From an uncultured Burkholderiales bacterium (GTDB lineage: Bacteria; Pseudomonadota; Gammaproteobacteria; Burkholderiales; Burkholderiaceae_C), in contig CAIQHG010000068.1 in NCBI GenBank assembly GCA_903871545.1, positions 1 through 64,000 on the forward strand: DNA of 64,000 bases. Reading direction: 5' to 3'. Each line of letters opens with the position of its first letter. Position 1 is the first letter of the stretch. Under the pieces are notes generated by a model that was not told the DNA's origin, searched no databases, and saw only the letters and a program-made list of their open reading frames with translations. Position numbers and translations under genes: made by a program. Below are positions 34,383 through 43,933 of the stretch, one piece after another.

Positions 34383-34608
34383 TTTAGCGCATGCCAAGGT
34401 TATGGAGATGCGAGCAGAGTTGATAGACCACGTTCGCCTTGTTGTCCAATCTGAAGGTTGGACTCAAGCTGAAGTTGCTGAACGCTTTGGCGTAGCTCAA
34501 AGCAGGGTGAGTGATCTTTTGAGCGGTAAGACCGAAAAGTTCAGCCTCGATATGCTCATCACTTTGGCCTCGCGCGTAGGGTGCAAAGTTGAACTGGCTG
34601 TTGAGTGA
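34375..34608 (+). CDS. XRE-family HTH antitoxin-like regulator
   Basis: The 77-residue protein starts at GTG 34375 inside the DUF2283 gene. Its HTH reads WTQAEVAERFGVAQSRVSDLLSGK (about 29-52), followed by FSLDMLITLASRVGCKVEL, as in HigA/HTH_37 antitoxins. It should bind the operon promoter and complete the three-gene toxin-antitoxin-like unit. Confidence 0.8.
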   Translation: MGDLAHAKVMEMRAELIDHVRLVVQSEGWTQAEVAERFGVAQSRVSDLLSGKTEKFSLDMLITLASRVGCKVELAVE

Positions 34609-34829
34609 CTTGACATGTGCGCGAACTGATGCTTGGTATGTTTACATCTTGTGCTTATCTTTGAAATGAAAGTTTGATGCACAAAAATATTTACAAGCTC
34701 TGAAAATCAAATCAAGAATATCTTAAAAATCTGTTTGAGCCGACTCTTAATTATGAGGGTCTCATGGTGCAAATTCATGTTTGGTGGCTAGAAGATGCTG
34801 GTTCTTCAGGAGGGGGAGATAAGGCAGTT

Positions 34830-35567
34830 TTAATTTGATGCTCGAGCACCTAAATAAGCGGCCTCAAGTTTAGCGACTAAACCCTCCTCCTGTGCATCCG
34901 CTTCTAGTACGATTTTTCCCTGCGTGAGTGCATAAACTCGGTTTGAGACAGAAAGTGCCTTCTCAATTAATTGCTCAACCAACAAAATGGCTACGCCTTT
35001 ATTTTTTAACTCACTCAGCACACCCAGCACGCGGTCTACTAAGACGGGAGATAGGCCAGCGGAGGGCTCATCTAACATCATAAGCTTTGGGCTTCTAACC
35101 AACCCCTGTGCAACGGCGAGCATTTGACGTTGCCCACCGCTGAGAGAGCCTCCCAACTCTGATTTTTTTTCTGCTATTTCAGGGAAGAAATGAAGCGCTT
35201 CCTCAACTTTTTCGCGTCTAACAATGGGGGCCAAGTTATATCCTGCCAACAGCAAATTATCATAAACTGATATTTGAGTAAATATCCGGTGTCCATCAAT
35301 CACGTGGACTAATCCTGCGCGCACAAAATTTCGAGCCGATTGAGAACCCATGGATTGCCCTGCAAATTCAATCTCACCCGATTGCAATGATATAAGTCCA
35401 GAGAGGGATTTGAGCAGTGTGGTTTTCCCCGCGCCGTTGGGTCCCAGTAAAGAGACTATTTCACCCGCCCCAACTCGGATAGAGATATCCTTCAGCACAT
35501 TTAATTTGCCGTAACCTGCACAAACGCCTTTGACTTGCAATAAATTTTCAGGAACCCAGGTATGCAC
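34830..35567 (-). CDS. livF: Branched-chain-type ABC transporter ATPase, LivF
   Basis: The ATPase has 245 residues from the GTG at 35567, which has an excellent AAGGAGG site 6 bases upstream; the longer frame to 35609 lies inside the preceding gene. Motifs are LLGPNGAGKTT (Walker A), LSGGQRQMLAVAQGL (signature) and LMMLDEPSAGLSP (Walker B). LivF is one of two ATPases of the hydrophobic amino-acid uptake family. It overlaps the livM-livG gene by 20 bases and ends the transporter operon. Confidence 0.9.
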   Translation of the reverse strand: MHTWVPENLLQVKGVCAGYGKLNVLKDISIRVGAGEIVSLLGPNGAGKTTLLKSLSGLISLQSGEIEFAGQSMGSQSARNFVRAGLVHVIDGHRIFTQISVYDNLLLAGYNLAPIVRREKVEEALHFFPEIAEKKSELGGSLSGGQRQMLAVAQGLVRSPKLMMLDEPSAGLSPVLVDRVLGVLSELKNKGVAILLVEQLIEKALSVSNRVYALTQGKIVLEADAQEEGLVAKLEAAYLGARASN

Positions 35568-37362
35568 TGACGACCTCCTTGTTAGAGCGAACGGCGTCGG
35601 GAGAACCACTGGCTAAAGCTTTACCAAAATTTAGCACTGTTACATAGTCACAAATATCGAAAATTAGATCTGCATGATGTTCAACAAGTAAAACCGCAAC
35701 TCCCGTCTTAGAGATCGCTTTGATCATTTCCCCCAACCGACCAATCTCAGCCACGGATAATCCCGCAGCCGGCTCATCTAGCATCAACAATTTAGGCCTG
35801 CTAATCAAAGCCCGTGCAATCTCCACAAACCGCAACTCACTGTGCTGCAATCGGTCTGCTCTGACATATGCTAATTCTCTTAAACCCACCGCGCTCAATA
35901 TGTCCAAAGCCATGGCGCGCAACCTCGCCTCGTCTCTTTTGTGTCTAGGGAGTGCTAAGGCAACTTCAATAAAACTTGCCTCATTGAATTTAACCGCTCC
36001 GATCATCACATTATCAATAACCGAAGCTTCTCCAACGATTTTAGGGGTCTGAAAAGTTCGAGCAATCCCAGAGCCGGTTCTAAGGTGCGACAGACCTGGC
36101 ACTAATTCAGCCCCCCAAAATTTCATCTCTCCTTTGTTGGGCGCGTAATAACCAGAAATAGCGTTTAGAGTGGTTGTTTTCCCACTTCCGTTAGGACCAA
36201 TCAATCCGTGTACTTGCCCGCTATGTACCTCCAAACTCAAACCATTGATGGCATACAAAGCACCAAACCGGAGATCTATATCTTTTAAAACCAAAGAGCC
36301 TTTGCTTGACAAGCTCAGTCCAAGATTATTCAAAAAATTGATTTGGGGAACAATTTCACGATCTGAACCAAGGGGTCTTTTATTTTTAAAATCAATCAAC
36401 GCCCCAATTCCACCCGGAACGACTAAAACAATAATAAGAAGTAAAACCGCGTATAAGAAATTAGACCAAGCAGCAAGAGGAGCGGCTACCTCTGGTAGTA
36501 GTGTCAAAATAATAGTCCCCAGCATTGGACCTAAGATGGAGCCTCTGCCGCCAATCAATATGGATATAAAAAATAGTACGGATAACTCAAACGTAAAGGC
36601 ATCTGGGGTGATGTAGGTTTGTAAAGTGGCAAACAACCCACCCGATACCCCGGCCAGCATTCCAGCAACGATGAAAACTTTTATCAACGCATACGGTTTG
36701 TAAATTCCACAAGCCTCTGCCGCCACCTCCGCGTCCCGGATAGCCACTAAAGCTCTTCCGTGTTGACTATGTGCAATATTGTGCGTGACCCACGTGCTAA
36801 AAATAGCGATCAATATACATAGCGCGTAAAACCCCCACGGCGTATTAAATGGTGCGGGAAACTCGGGGCCAACAATCCCAATACCTCCACCCGTCACATT
36901 TTGCCAAGCCAATGCGATCTGAGTCACGATGGTGGCAAACCCCAGAGTGCTCATCGCAAAATAAAATGTTCTTAGCCGTAGCGCAGGTAAACCTACGATG
37001 ACCCCAAACACAGAGCCCACACCCCCGGCAATGAGGAGCGCAATAAATGAGGGCAGCGCAGGTAAGACGTTGCCTGCTGCTAAAACACTGGTGGTGTAAG
37101 CGCCAAGCGTTAAAAGGGCGACATAACCAATGGCCAACTGACCCGCGTACCCCACAACCAGATTTAGTCCCGATACCAATACCCAGTAAATAGCAGCCCT
37201 CGTTGCAATTAACGCCCAGTAGTCATTGCTCACAAAGGGTAGCACCCCGCATAAGACGAGTATGGCGATAAATCCCGTATTACCAAACTGAGCGAATCGA
37301 CTTACATAATCCTCAACGATTGACGTCCTTCTCTTACCCTCAGATGCCACGTTTTGCATCAC
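35548..37362 (-). CDS. Fused LivM permease and LivG ATPase
   Basis: The 604-residue fusion has about ten membrane helices in residues 20-325 of LivM type (VSGLNLVVGYAGQLAIGYVA, MSTLGFATIV, GGRGSILGPMLGT). An ATPase domain from about 345 onward has Walker A GPNGSGKTTTLN, ARTFQTPKI, and LLMLDEPAAGLS. The signature region (LQHSELRFVEIARAL) departs from LSGGQ in the way usual for LivG. Such fusions are common in Burkholderiales. It overlaps livH by 4 bases. Confidence 0.9.
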   Translation of the reverse strand: MMQNVASEGKRRTSIVEDYVSRFAQFGNTGFIAILVLCGVLPFVSNDYWALIATRAAIYWVLVSGLNLVVGYAGQLAIGYVALLTLGAYTTSVLAAGNVLPALPSFIALLIAGGVGSVFGVIVGLPALRLRTFYFAMSTLGFATIVTQIALAWQNVTGGGIGIVGPEFPAPFNTPWGFYALCILIAIFSTWVTHNIAHSQHGRALVAIRDAEVAAEACGIYKPYALIKVFIVAGMLAGVSGGLFATLQTYITPDAFTFELSVLFFISILIGGRGSILGPMLGTIILTLLPEVAAPLAAWSNFLYAVLLLIIVLVVPGGIGALIDFKNKRPLGSDREIVPQINFLNNLGLSLSSKGSLVLKDIDLRFGALYAINGLSLEVHSGQVHGLIGPNGSGKTTTLNAISGYYAPNKGEMKFWGAELVPGLSHLRTGSGIARTFQTPKIVGEASVIDNVMIGAVKFNEASFIEVALALPRHKRDEARLRAMALDILSAVGLRELAYVRADRLQHSELRFVEIARALISRPKLLMLDEPAAGLSVAEIGRLGEMIKAISKTGVAVLLVEHHADLIFDICDYVTVLNFGKALASGSPDAVRSNKEVVSAYLGS

Positions 37363-38216
37363 ACTCTCCTCATTAAAGTGGAGCTAAATAGACCCTGGGG
37401 GGCAAAAAGTAAGACCACAATAAAAAGTGTAAAAACAGCCACTGACGCAAAAATTCCGCCCACTAAGAAATTAGCCGCTTGTTGAAACAATCCCAGAGCC
37501 AGTCCACCCAATACGGCGCCCTTGTTGTTTCCCAGCCCCCCCAAAGCAACGGGCACAAAACCGTAAAAATTTAGCAGCGCTCCGTTTGCAAAAAAGGCGA
37601 GCATAAGCTCACCCCCAGAAAACCCTGCCATACCCCCTATTGCGCCCGCCAAGGCATAGCTTGCGATTCGCAAATTACGCTCCGGAAGTCCAAGCGCCTG
37701 AGCAGCCATATTATCTTCCGCAATAGCCACAAAGGCTCTTCCCACCAATGTGTAGCGATACACATACTCAAGCGCTGCGATAGTCAAGCCACAGGCTATG
37801 ACGGGAATCCAAAACTTTTCATCCCAAATATCCGAGCCTACGTTAAATAGACGAGGAAACGCTTTGGGCTCAGTTCCCCATTTAATTGCAGTGACTTGTT
37901 GGATCATCAAGGCCAACGCCAAAGTCGAGAGAACATATAGATGCTGATCCAAACTCTTTAAGACTGGGCGAACCGCTACATACTCAGTGACAACGCCAAT
38001 CAATGCGCAACTCAAAAGCACCAACGGCAGACCAACCCAAAGTGGCAAGCCCCATGCGATCATGTACAAAGATCCCAACACCCCGCCCAACATCCCCACT
38101 TGGCCAGCAGTAAAGCTCATCACCCGGGAGGTTGAAAACATGGTGTTGTAGGAAATGCCTACGAGTGCATATATAGCGCCCATAGCAAGACCAGAAACAA
38201 AAATAGTTCCAAACAT
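37359..38216 (-). CDS. livH: Branched-chain-type ABC permease, LivH
   Basis: The 285-residue permease has about eight helices and LivH landmarks: GAIYALVGISYNTMFSTSR, AVRPVLKSLDQHLYVLSTLA, GLPERNLRIASYALAGAIGG and VALGGLGNNKGAVLGGLALG. It forms the transmembrane channel with the LivM domain. It starts 12 bases after the binding-protein gene and overlaps the fusion gene, so all four transporter genes form one operon. Confidence 0.9.
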   Translation of the reverse strand: MFGTIFVSGLAMGAIYALVGISYNTMFSTSRVMSFTAGQVGMLGGVLGSLYMIAWGLPLWVGLPLVLLSCALIGVVTEYVAVRPVLKSLDQHLYVLSTLALALMIQQVTAIKWGTEPKAFPRLFNVGSDIWDEKFWIPVIACGLTIAALEYVYRYTLVGRAFVAIAEDNMAAQALGLPERNLRIASYALAGAIGGMAGFSGGELMLAFFANGALLNFYGFVPVALGGLGNNKGAVLGGLALGLFQQAANFLVGGIFASVAVFTLFIVVLLFAPQGLFSSTLMRRV

Positions 38217-38228
38217 GGGGGGCGGATC

Positions 38229-39437
38229 TTAAATATAGCCGGGAGCTAACGCAAAAGTCCCGTCCTTAGCAGAACTGGCGATTGACATAACCACCTCCTC
38301 TGTTTGGTAGCCGTTGTGTTCAGTCTCACTGTAGGTGTAGGTGCCGAAATAGCCGGGGTATTTCTTTTGACTATTCAAGTAACCCGTAATTGCAGCACTC
38401 TCAGTCGAGCCCGTGCTTTCAATGGCTTTTGTGAACAAAGTAATGGCGTCTACGCCTGCTGCAACCCACCAAAGCAAGGTGTCTTTCAACTCAACTTTCC
38501 CCTTTAAACGCGCCATCAATTCCTGAGACCGAGCGGGCAACTTGCCCGCAGAGTCGTAGGAACAGCTTTTATACCCAACTGCGTAAACCTTCTCCCAATT
38601 GGCAGGTTTATCCACCAAGCTTGCAATTTCTCCAGAGGACATTGAGGGGTGACCTACAAACGGCACGTCCCAGCCCATCGAGCCGCGTGTATTAAAGAGC
38701 CTAGCCAACATCCCGGTTGAAACAGTCCAACACACAATTGCCTGTGCGCCCGCACTTTTTGCGCGCAGCATATCAGGGTTCATATCGGGCTGAGTTGAAT
38801 CGATATTGGCTGAGTACACGACATCAATTCCCTCTTTCTTAAAAGCGGCGACAGAGGCATTAAGAGCCGAGACACCGTAGCCTGTTGTGTCACCCAAAAC
38901 TGCAACTTTTTTAGCCTTTAAGACATTCACACAATAGTGGCGCACCGCATCATCCCACTGCGAGTTGGAGGGAGCTATACGAAAAGAGGTAGGGTATTTG
39001 GTCGTATCAATCAATGAATCAACGACACAGGGATGCAAATTAGGCATCTTCGCCCTAGCCATCAGCGGAGTCACCGCCAAAGACTCCCCCGAATTGGTCG
39101 GCCCCCACACTGCGCTGACCTTGACCTGACTGATCATCTCTTGCACGGCGTTCACCGCTTTTGTGGGGTCACCCTGTGTATCCCTGGTAATGATCTCAAT
39201 TTTGCGACCCTTCACCCCTCCGCTTGCGTTGATGGCATCGACTGCAAAGAGAACTCCGCGGTTAAAACCGATAGCAGGCGCGGAGCTGGGGCCAGTCAGG
39301 GCCGCCAACCAACCAATCTTAATTGGCTCGTTTTGGGCAGCAGCGATACCGGGAAACCCAAGCACGCTAGCACCTACGGCGGATACGCCTAAACCAGAGG
39401 CAGAGTTAACAAGAAGTTGACGTCGTGAAATTTTCAT
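38229..39437 (-). CDS. Liv-type periplasmic solute-binding protein
   Basis: The 402-residue protein has a twin-arginine-like start (KISRRQLLVNSASGLGVSAVG) and cleavage after AAA. The type I binding fold is shown by IKIGWLAALTGPSSAPAIGF, GRKIEIITRDTQGDPTKAVN and WGPTNSGESLAVTPLM. It belongs to the amide/urea/amino-acid group, but the ligand may be a carboxylic acid, since two enolase-superfamily enzymes lie immediately upstream on the same strand. It is the first gene of the transporter operon and should be its most abundant product. Confidence 0.85.
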   Translation of the reverse strand: MKISRRQLLVNSASGLGVSAVGASVLGFPGIAAAQNEPIKIGWLAALTGPSSAPAIGFNRGVLFAVDAINASGGVKGRKIEIITRDTQGDPTKAVNAVQEMISQVKVSAVWGPTNSGESLAVTPLMARAKMPNLHPCVVDSLIDTTKYPTSFRIAPSNSQWDDAVRHYCVNVLKAKKVAVLGDTTGYGVSALNASVAAFKKEGIDVVYSANIDSTQPDMNPDMLRAKSAGAQAIVCWTVSTGMLARLFNTRGSMGWDVPFVGHPSMSSGEIASLVDKPANWEKVYAVGYKSCSYDSAGKLPARSQELMARLKGKVELKDTLLWWVAAGVDAITLFTKAIESTGSTESAAITGYLNSQKKYPGYFGTYTYSETEHNGYQTEEVVMSIASSAKDGTFALAPGYI

Positions 39438-39509
39438 GAGGGAGTCTCCGTTTATTTTAAATAAGGGGGAAATTAGAAGTTGACGAAATACGGGGTACGT
39501 AACTAAAAA

Positions 39510-39536
39510 AGAGTTGAAAGAGTTGAAAGAGTTTTC
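39510..39536. repeat. 9-bp tandem repeat, about three copies
   Basis: AGAGTTGAA occurs twice, followed by AGAGTTTTC, between the binding-protein gene and the first enolase-superfamily gene. Confidence 0.75.
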
Positions 39537-39597
39537 TTGTGGGTAGGAGGGGGGATGTTGCGCAACTTATCCGAAGTTGAAAGTCTAGATTAAGGAG

Positions 39598-40689
39598 TTA
39601 GTGACTCGAGTGCTTTAGATGCTTGATGTAATCTTGATTGAATGTGAAGCCCCATCCTGCGCGCTCTGGGACAACGGCTTGGCCATTATAAAAATCTATT
39701 TTTTCGTTATATATGGGGGAAAACCAAGGCATATACTCCAAAAAGATTGAATTATTTAAGCCCCCTAGAACTTGGAGACTCGTCTCTGAGAACAAGTGAC
39801 TGGAGACTGGGATGTCAAAGCTCTCAGCCAAGTGAGCTACTTTTACAAACTCACTCACCCCGCCCACTCTTTGCAAATCTGGCATCAAAATATCCGCTGA
39901 ACGCAACTCAAGCATTCTTTTAAATCCATACCTCGTGTACTCGGTCTCACCACTGGCAATTGGCGTGTCCAATTGCTCAGCAACTCTAGCGAGCCCCTCC
40001 ACATCCCAAGCAGGTAAGGGCTCCTCAAACCATGTGAGGTCGTACTCCTCAAGCATCCTTCCTAATCGAATCGCTTTGGACTCGGTTTGTCCTTGATTGG
40101 CGTCGGCCATGAGTTTAATACCCGGGCCAATCGCGCGCCTTACGGCTTTCACGCGCTCAATATCATCTCTTGGATTGTCAAGTCCGAGTCTCATTTTGAT
40201 CGCTTTAAATCCCATATCCACGAACGACTCAGCCTCTTCAACGAGCTCTGGAATTGACCTGGATAACCAAAGTCCCCCGCTGTGATACGCGGGCACATGG
40301 GTTTTAGCGCCACCCAATAAACGGTAAAGAGGCGCGTTAAGGCTTTTCCCAAAAGCATCCCAAAGTGCGCCATCAAGCGCAGAGATACCCATAATGGAGA
40401 TCCCTTTATGACCAAAGAAGTTAATGTCCTTCCAAGCCTTTGCCCAAAAATGAGCAATGTGTCCTGCGTCGCATCCAATCACTAAATCGCTCAACTCATT
40501 CACCATTTGACAAAGCACTTGAGTTCTTCGGTTATTGAGCGTGAAAATTAGGTTCTCCCCCGTAACCCCAGACTCAGTGGTTAGAGTGACGAGCACACAG
40601 CCAAAATCCCTAATTTCTCCAAGCGCGCTACCGATTGGTTTGTCTAACGGTATTCGAATCACATCGGTATCTACTTTGGTAATTTTCAT
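39598..40689 (-). CDS. Enolase-superfamily enzyme (mandelate racemase/muconate lactonizing type)
   Basis: The product has 363 residues from the ATG at 40689 (MKITKVDTDV). The capping domain is followed by the barrel with the catalytic Lys pair region AIKMRLG (K-x-R rather than K-x-K). Metal ligands lie in MADANQG, WFEEPLP and ASGETEY. The His-Asp dyad is present in MPDLQRVGG and SSHLF. This is the mandelate racemase subgroup, mostly acid-sugar dehydratases or racemases. The substrate cannot be read from sequence. A longer start at 40704 is possible. Confidence 0.85.
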   Translation of the reverse strand: MKITKVDTDVIRIPLDKPIGSALGEIRDFGCVLVTLTTESGVTGENLIFTLNNRRTQVLCQMVNELSDLVIGCDAGHIAHFWAKAWKDINFFGHKGISIMGISALDGALWDAFGKSLNAPLYRLLGGAKTHVPAYHSGGLWLSRSIPELVEEAESFVDMGFKAIKMRLGLDNPRDDIERVKAVRRAIGPGIKLMADANQGQTESKAIRLGRMLEEYDLTWFEEPLPAWDVEGLARVAEQLDTPIASGETEYTRYGFKRMLELRSADILMPDLQRVGGVSEFVKVAHLAESFDIPVSSHLFSETSLQVLGGLNNSIFLEYMPWFSPIYNEKIDFYNGQAVVPERAGWGFTFNQDYIKHLKHSSH

Positions 40690-40770
40690 TAAACAGCCTG
40701 ACAATTATGGAAAAATCATTAAAAAAGTGGTTTAAAACTTGGGACAAGAAAGAAGTTCATCGTTACTGAG

Positions 40771-41883
40771 TCAACTTACTTTGACTACCTCTCCCCTTGT
40801 GTACTGGGCTAGGATTTTCTCATCCGGCTCAACTCCAAGGCCGCCAAGTTTTGGCACCCTTATACGCCCGTCCTCAGCCCGTACCCAAGGATCAAACGGG
40901 TTGGCGCTCATTTGCATCCACAAGATTTCAATCAAAGGGTCCTCTATCAGGGCTGCCGCTATGTGAATACTTGCAATTAATCCGGGACCAAAATAAGGAC
41001 AATGCAGTTGCACTTTGATGCCCCGCGCTTTGGCCAATTGAATGACCTGCACAACCTCGCCAATGCCGCCAATCTTTGTCACACTGGGCTGGGCAATATC
41101 AATAGCCCCCGCATCTATTAAGGATTCAAACCCGTGCACACCAGCGACGTTTTCTCCCGCTGCAATGGGTATGCCAATGCGCCTGACCCCTGCAAGTCCA
41201 CTCAAGTCCTCAGGCGGCCATACAGGCTCCTCTAACCATAAAAGGCCATCCTCTTTAAGAGAGTTTGCGACCTCACGGGCCTGCGCAGGCGCCCAAGCAC
41301 AGTTGACATCCAACATGATCTTTGCGCCCTGTGCGCCCGCCGCGTTGAGCGCTGCTTGGGTAGCTTCACGCGTTGTTTCGTGTAATTTAATGTACCGGTA
41401 TCCCTCTTGAGCTGCTTGTGCCACGTTTTGACTCACCAAACTTGGATCGGTGTAGGTCAGCAAACTTGCGTAGGCTGTAAGGGACGCCTGCTCAACGCCG
41501 CCGAGTAACTTCCAAATCGGTTGCTGAGCTCTTTTACCAGCTAAATCCCATAACGCAATCTCAATTCCTGAATAAGCAAAGACATGCGCTCCGTTGCGCC
41601 CAAGCAGGTGAGTGCTGCGCAGTACGCGCTGGCTGAGCTCTTTAATTTCTCTTGCATCTTGGCCCATCACCAATGGGGCAACAATCCTCTCCAAAGCCAC
41701 CCGAGTTGAATCAATGCAGGCGTGTCCAAATGCCTCCCCCCAACCAACCAAGCCGTCCTCGGTTTGAACTTTGACGAGTAAGATTTCTAAGTGATCCCAT
41801 TTTTGTCCAGCAAAATAGTTATACGGCCCCCCCATCGTAAAGGGTAGGCTGACAACGCGGGTTTCAACACTGGTTATTTTCAT
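40771..41883 (-). CDS. Second enolase-superfamily enzyme, with altered dyad
   Basis: The 370-residue product has the expected metal ligands (MLDVNCAW, WLEEPVWP, AAGENVAG) and the barrel Lys in IKLHE (K-x-H). The dyad region reads AQPSVTKIGG, with Ser where the mandelate racemase subgroup usually has Asp, while a candidate His is kept in QLHCPYFGPG. The chemistry may therefore differ from the neighbouring paralogue, for example a cycloisomerase or one-base dehydratase. It lies 81 bases upstream of the other enzyme on the same strand and probably shares its operon and pathway. Confidence 0.85.
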   Translation of the reverse strand: MKITSVETRVVSLPFTMGGPYNYFAGQKWDHLEILLVKVQTEDGLVGWGEAFGHACIDSTRVALERIVAPLVMGQDAREIKELSQRVLRSTHLLGRNGAHVFAYSGIEIALWDLAGKRAQQPIWKLLGGVEQASLTAYASLLTYTDPSLVSQNVAQAAQEGYRYIKLHETTREATQAALNAAGAQGAKIMLDVNCAWAPAQAREVANSLKEDGLLWLEEPVWPPEDLSGLAGVRRIGIPIAAGENVAGVHGFESLIDAGAIDIAQPSVTKIGGIGEVVQVIQLAKARGIKVQLHCPYFGPGLIASIHIAAALIEDPLIEILWMQMSANPFDPWVRAEDGRIRVPKLGGLGVEPDEKILAQYTRGEVVKVS

Positions 41884-41957
41884 TTGAAATTTTTTAACAG
41901 CACTAAATTTTTACTGACTAAGGCATTGGCTGACTAAGGTAGAGTCTTGTTGGAGAT

Positions 41958-41995
41958 GTACTTGTAGTTGAACTTGTAGTTGAACTTGTACTTGG
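41958..41995. repeat. 12-bp tandem repeat upstream of the enolase-family operon
   Basis: GTAGTTGAACTT occurs twice head to tail, flanked on both sides by partial units GTACTT. It lies 75 bases upstream of the second enolase-family gene's start, in its promoter region. Confidence 0.75.
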
Positions 41996-42050
41996 CAGGG
42001 CATTAACTGGGCAACCACGGTATTTACTCAAGGCGCGGGATGATCAATAT

Positions 42051-43415
42051 TTAGTGCTCAATAGATGCGCTAACCAATTGCTTAATCATCCTTCTGTAGT
42101 AGGGGCGAATGGGGCCGGGTACTTGAGTCATTAAAACGACTCCAAGTTTTTCTTTTGGATCAACCCAGAAAAACGTGCCCGCAGCACCTGCCCACATATA
42201 TTCTCCCTCTGAGCCAGAAACCTCGGAGAGTCCAGGACCTTGGCGAACCATGAATCCAAGTCCGAAGGTGTATCCATTCACGCCCATGAGTAATTGTCCA
42301 GGATTAAGGGGGATAGCGGCGCGTGTGCCCAACTGATCTGAGGTCATCAGGCTGAGTGTTGTGGGAGATATTATTCTTTGTCCGTTGAGTTCGCCGCCGT
42401 TTAAGAGCATTGAGACAAAATTCATGTAGTCTGCTGCAGTCGAGACGCCCCCGGCGCCACCAGAGTCGTTAGCTGGGTCAATGGTTACGTCTAAGAGTTT
42501 AATGGGCTGTTGAGTGTTTGGATCAATGCTAAAGGGCTGAGCCAAGCGAGATACTTTCTCAGCAGGGACTTTAAAGCCTGTGTCCTTCATATTCAAAGGC
42601 TTAAAGAGGCGGGCTTGCAGGTACTCGCCAAGCCTTTGTCCCGAAACTGCTTCAATGACACGCCCGAGCACATCAACTGACATACTGTATTCCCAGTTTG
42701 TGCCGGGTTGGGTGGATAAAGGCGAGCTTGCCACAGCCGCCACGAACTCTTTAGGAGAAAGCCTCCTTTGGTCGTAGTCTGTGCCCTCTGCAACGTACAA
42801 CCCGCCGTTTATGTAGGCTTTCTTGATGATTGGGTTTTTTGTGATCTCTGGGTAGGCAATGCCTGAGGTGTGTCTGAGTAAGTCTTGAACAGTAATGGGT
42901 TTTAAAGCCGGTACTGTGTCGTAGCTAATCTCACCCTTGCTATCTGTTTTAGGAACGCTGACCTGCATATCCTTAAATTCGGGCAAGAATTTAGAGATGG
43001 GATCGGTCAATTGCATCCGACCCTCCTCAACCAATTGCATCGCAGCGATAGAAGCCAAGGGCTTTGTCATGGAATAAATTCTAAATATGGAGTCTTTGGT
43101 GAGCGGCTCGTTTTTGCTCTTGTCTTTAAATCCCACAACAGAGGTATAAACTAATTTACCGTTGCGGTTGATTTGAATGATGGCCCCAGGTATTGCTCCC
43201 TTGTCAACCTCCATTTGAAACATCTTGGTGATGTGCTGCAGTTTCTTGGAGGACATGCCAACGCTTTCGGGCTTGGCAGTGGGTATGTTTTGTGCGTAAA
43301 CAAATTGGGCAGAAATAAAAGCACTAAGTAACGCACTCACAAAGATAGATCTTTGTAGTAAAGATCTTTTAGTGATTTGCTCTTGATAAGATTTCATCGT
43401 GGTGTCCATCATCAA
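42051..43415 (-). CDS. Exported beta-lactamase-fold serine hydrolase (class C/esterase type)
   Basis: The 454-residue protein has a signal peptide (SIFVSALLSAFISAQFVYA, cleaved near 41). The class C-like fold has the nucleophile motif SMTK (in RIYSMTKPLAS, about 89-99), YSMSVDVLG in place of YxN, and GAAGTFFWVDP near the KTG-equivalent region. Such proteins are mostly esterases, lactonases or D-peptidases rather than true beta-lactamases. It could open lactones for the adjacent sugar-acid enzymes (inference). Three early ATG codons are possible; the signal peptide is kept in all. Confidence 0.8.
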   Translation of the reverse strand: MMMDTTMKSYQEQITKRSLLQRSIFVSALLSAFISAQFVYAQNIPTAKPESVGMSSKKLQHITKMFQMEVDKGAIPGAIIQINRNGKLVYTSVVGFKDKSKNEPLTKDSIFRIYSMTKPLASIAAMQLVEEGRMQLTDPISKFLPEFKDMQVSVPKTDSKGEISYDTVPALKPITVQDLLRHTSGIAYPEITKNPIIKKAYINGGLYVAEGTDYDQRRLSPKEFVAAVASSPLSTQPGTNWEYSMSVDVLGRVIEAVSGQRLGEYLQARLFKPLNMKDTGFKVPAEKVSRLAQPFSIDPNTQQPIKLLDVTIDPANDSGGAGGVSTAADYMNFVSMLLNGGELNGQRIISPTTLSLMTSDQLGTRAAIPLNPGQLLMGVNGYTFGLGFMVRQGPGLSEVSGSEGEYMWAGAAGTFFWVDPKEKLGVVLMTQVPGPIRPYYRRMIKQLVSASIEH

Positions 43416-43933
43416 TTGAATTAAAACCCCACTATAAATGCAAGCGATTTAAAAAAAGTAAGGGTAATCCCAGTTCAAATCATGCAAATTTAAAAGCTCA
43501 AAAGCACTGGCTTTACAAGGCCAAGCCCTCTTCAAAACTGCATAGTTAAAGACGCCCTAAGGGGAAACCCTGTCGTAAATTTTAAAATGACTCAACTATT
43601 GCGCTCATTCGTAACTCGTTGCTGTTAATAGCAACCATTAGATTGCATACAGATCCAATACAGATGCCCTACAGATGCAAAGAGGGTTGGTTTTTTGATT
43701 AAATTAGATTTGATTTTGGCGCGCTTACAAAAAGCAAACAACCAATGCTACAGTCCCCCTTTACTCGTGCGCAGACCCCACAACCCGTATCCCTTGCCCC
43801 GTGTTCGTCTGTCAAACCCATACGCGGCGTCCACGCGCACGATTTTTTTGCAATCAAGACTTTACCCCCAAAGCTTAGGAAATGACCACGTCAGCACCGA
43901 AAAAGCCTTTCATTTTTCTTAGGAGCAGTTTGA
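43416..43933. other. Gene-free divergent region, 518 bases
   Basis: Between the serine hydrolase and the dehydrogenase gene. The one longer frame (43695-43922) is rich in Pro/Arg/Ser and looks like non-coding sequence. An 11-base triple repeat lies at 43647-43679. A TAGGAGCAG ribosome-binding site for the next gene is at its end. Confidence 0.5.
43647..43679. repeat. 11-bp tandem repeat, three copies
   Basis: Units ATACAGATCCA, ATACAGATGCC and CTACAGATGCA share the core TACAGAT, which could serve as a repeated protein-binding site. Confidence 0.75.

Noticed and set aside
42051-43415. True beta-lactamase resistance gene
   Set aside because: The YxN position and KTG region differ from class C enzymes, and the neighbourhood is catabolic; an esterase or lactonase role is more likely.
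43695-43922. 75-codon frame before the hydroxyacid dehydrogenase gene
   Set aside because: Composition (Pro, Arg, Ser, Leu) and lack of any conserved pattern fit non-coding leader DNA.
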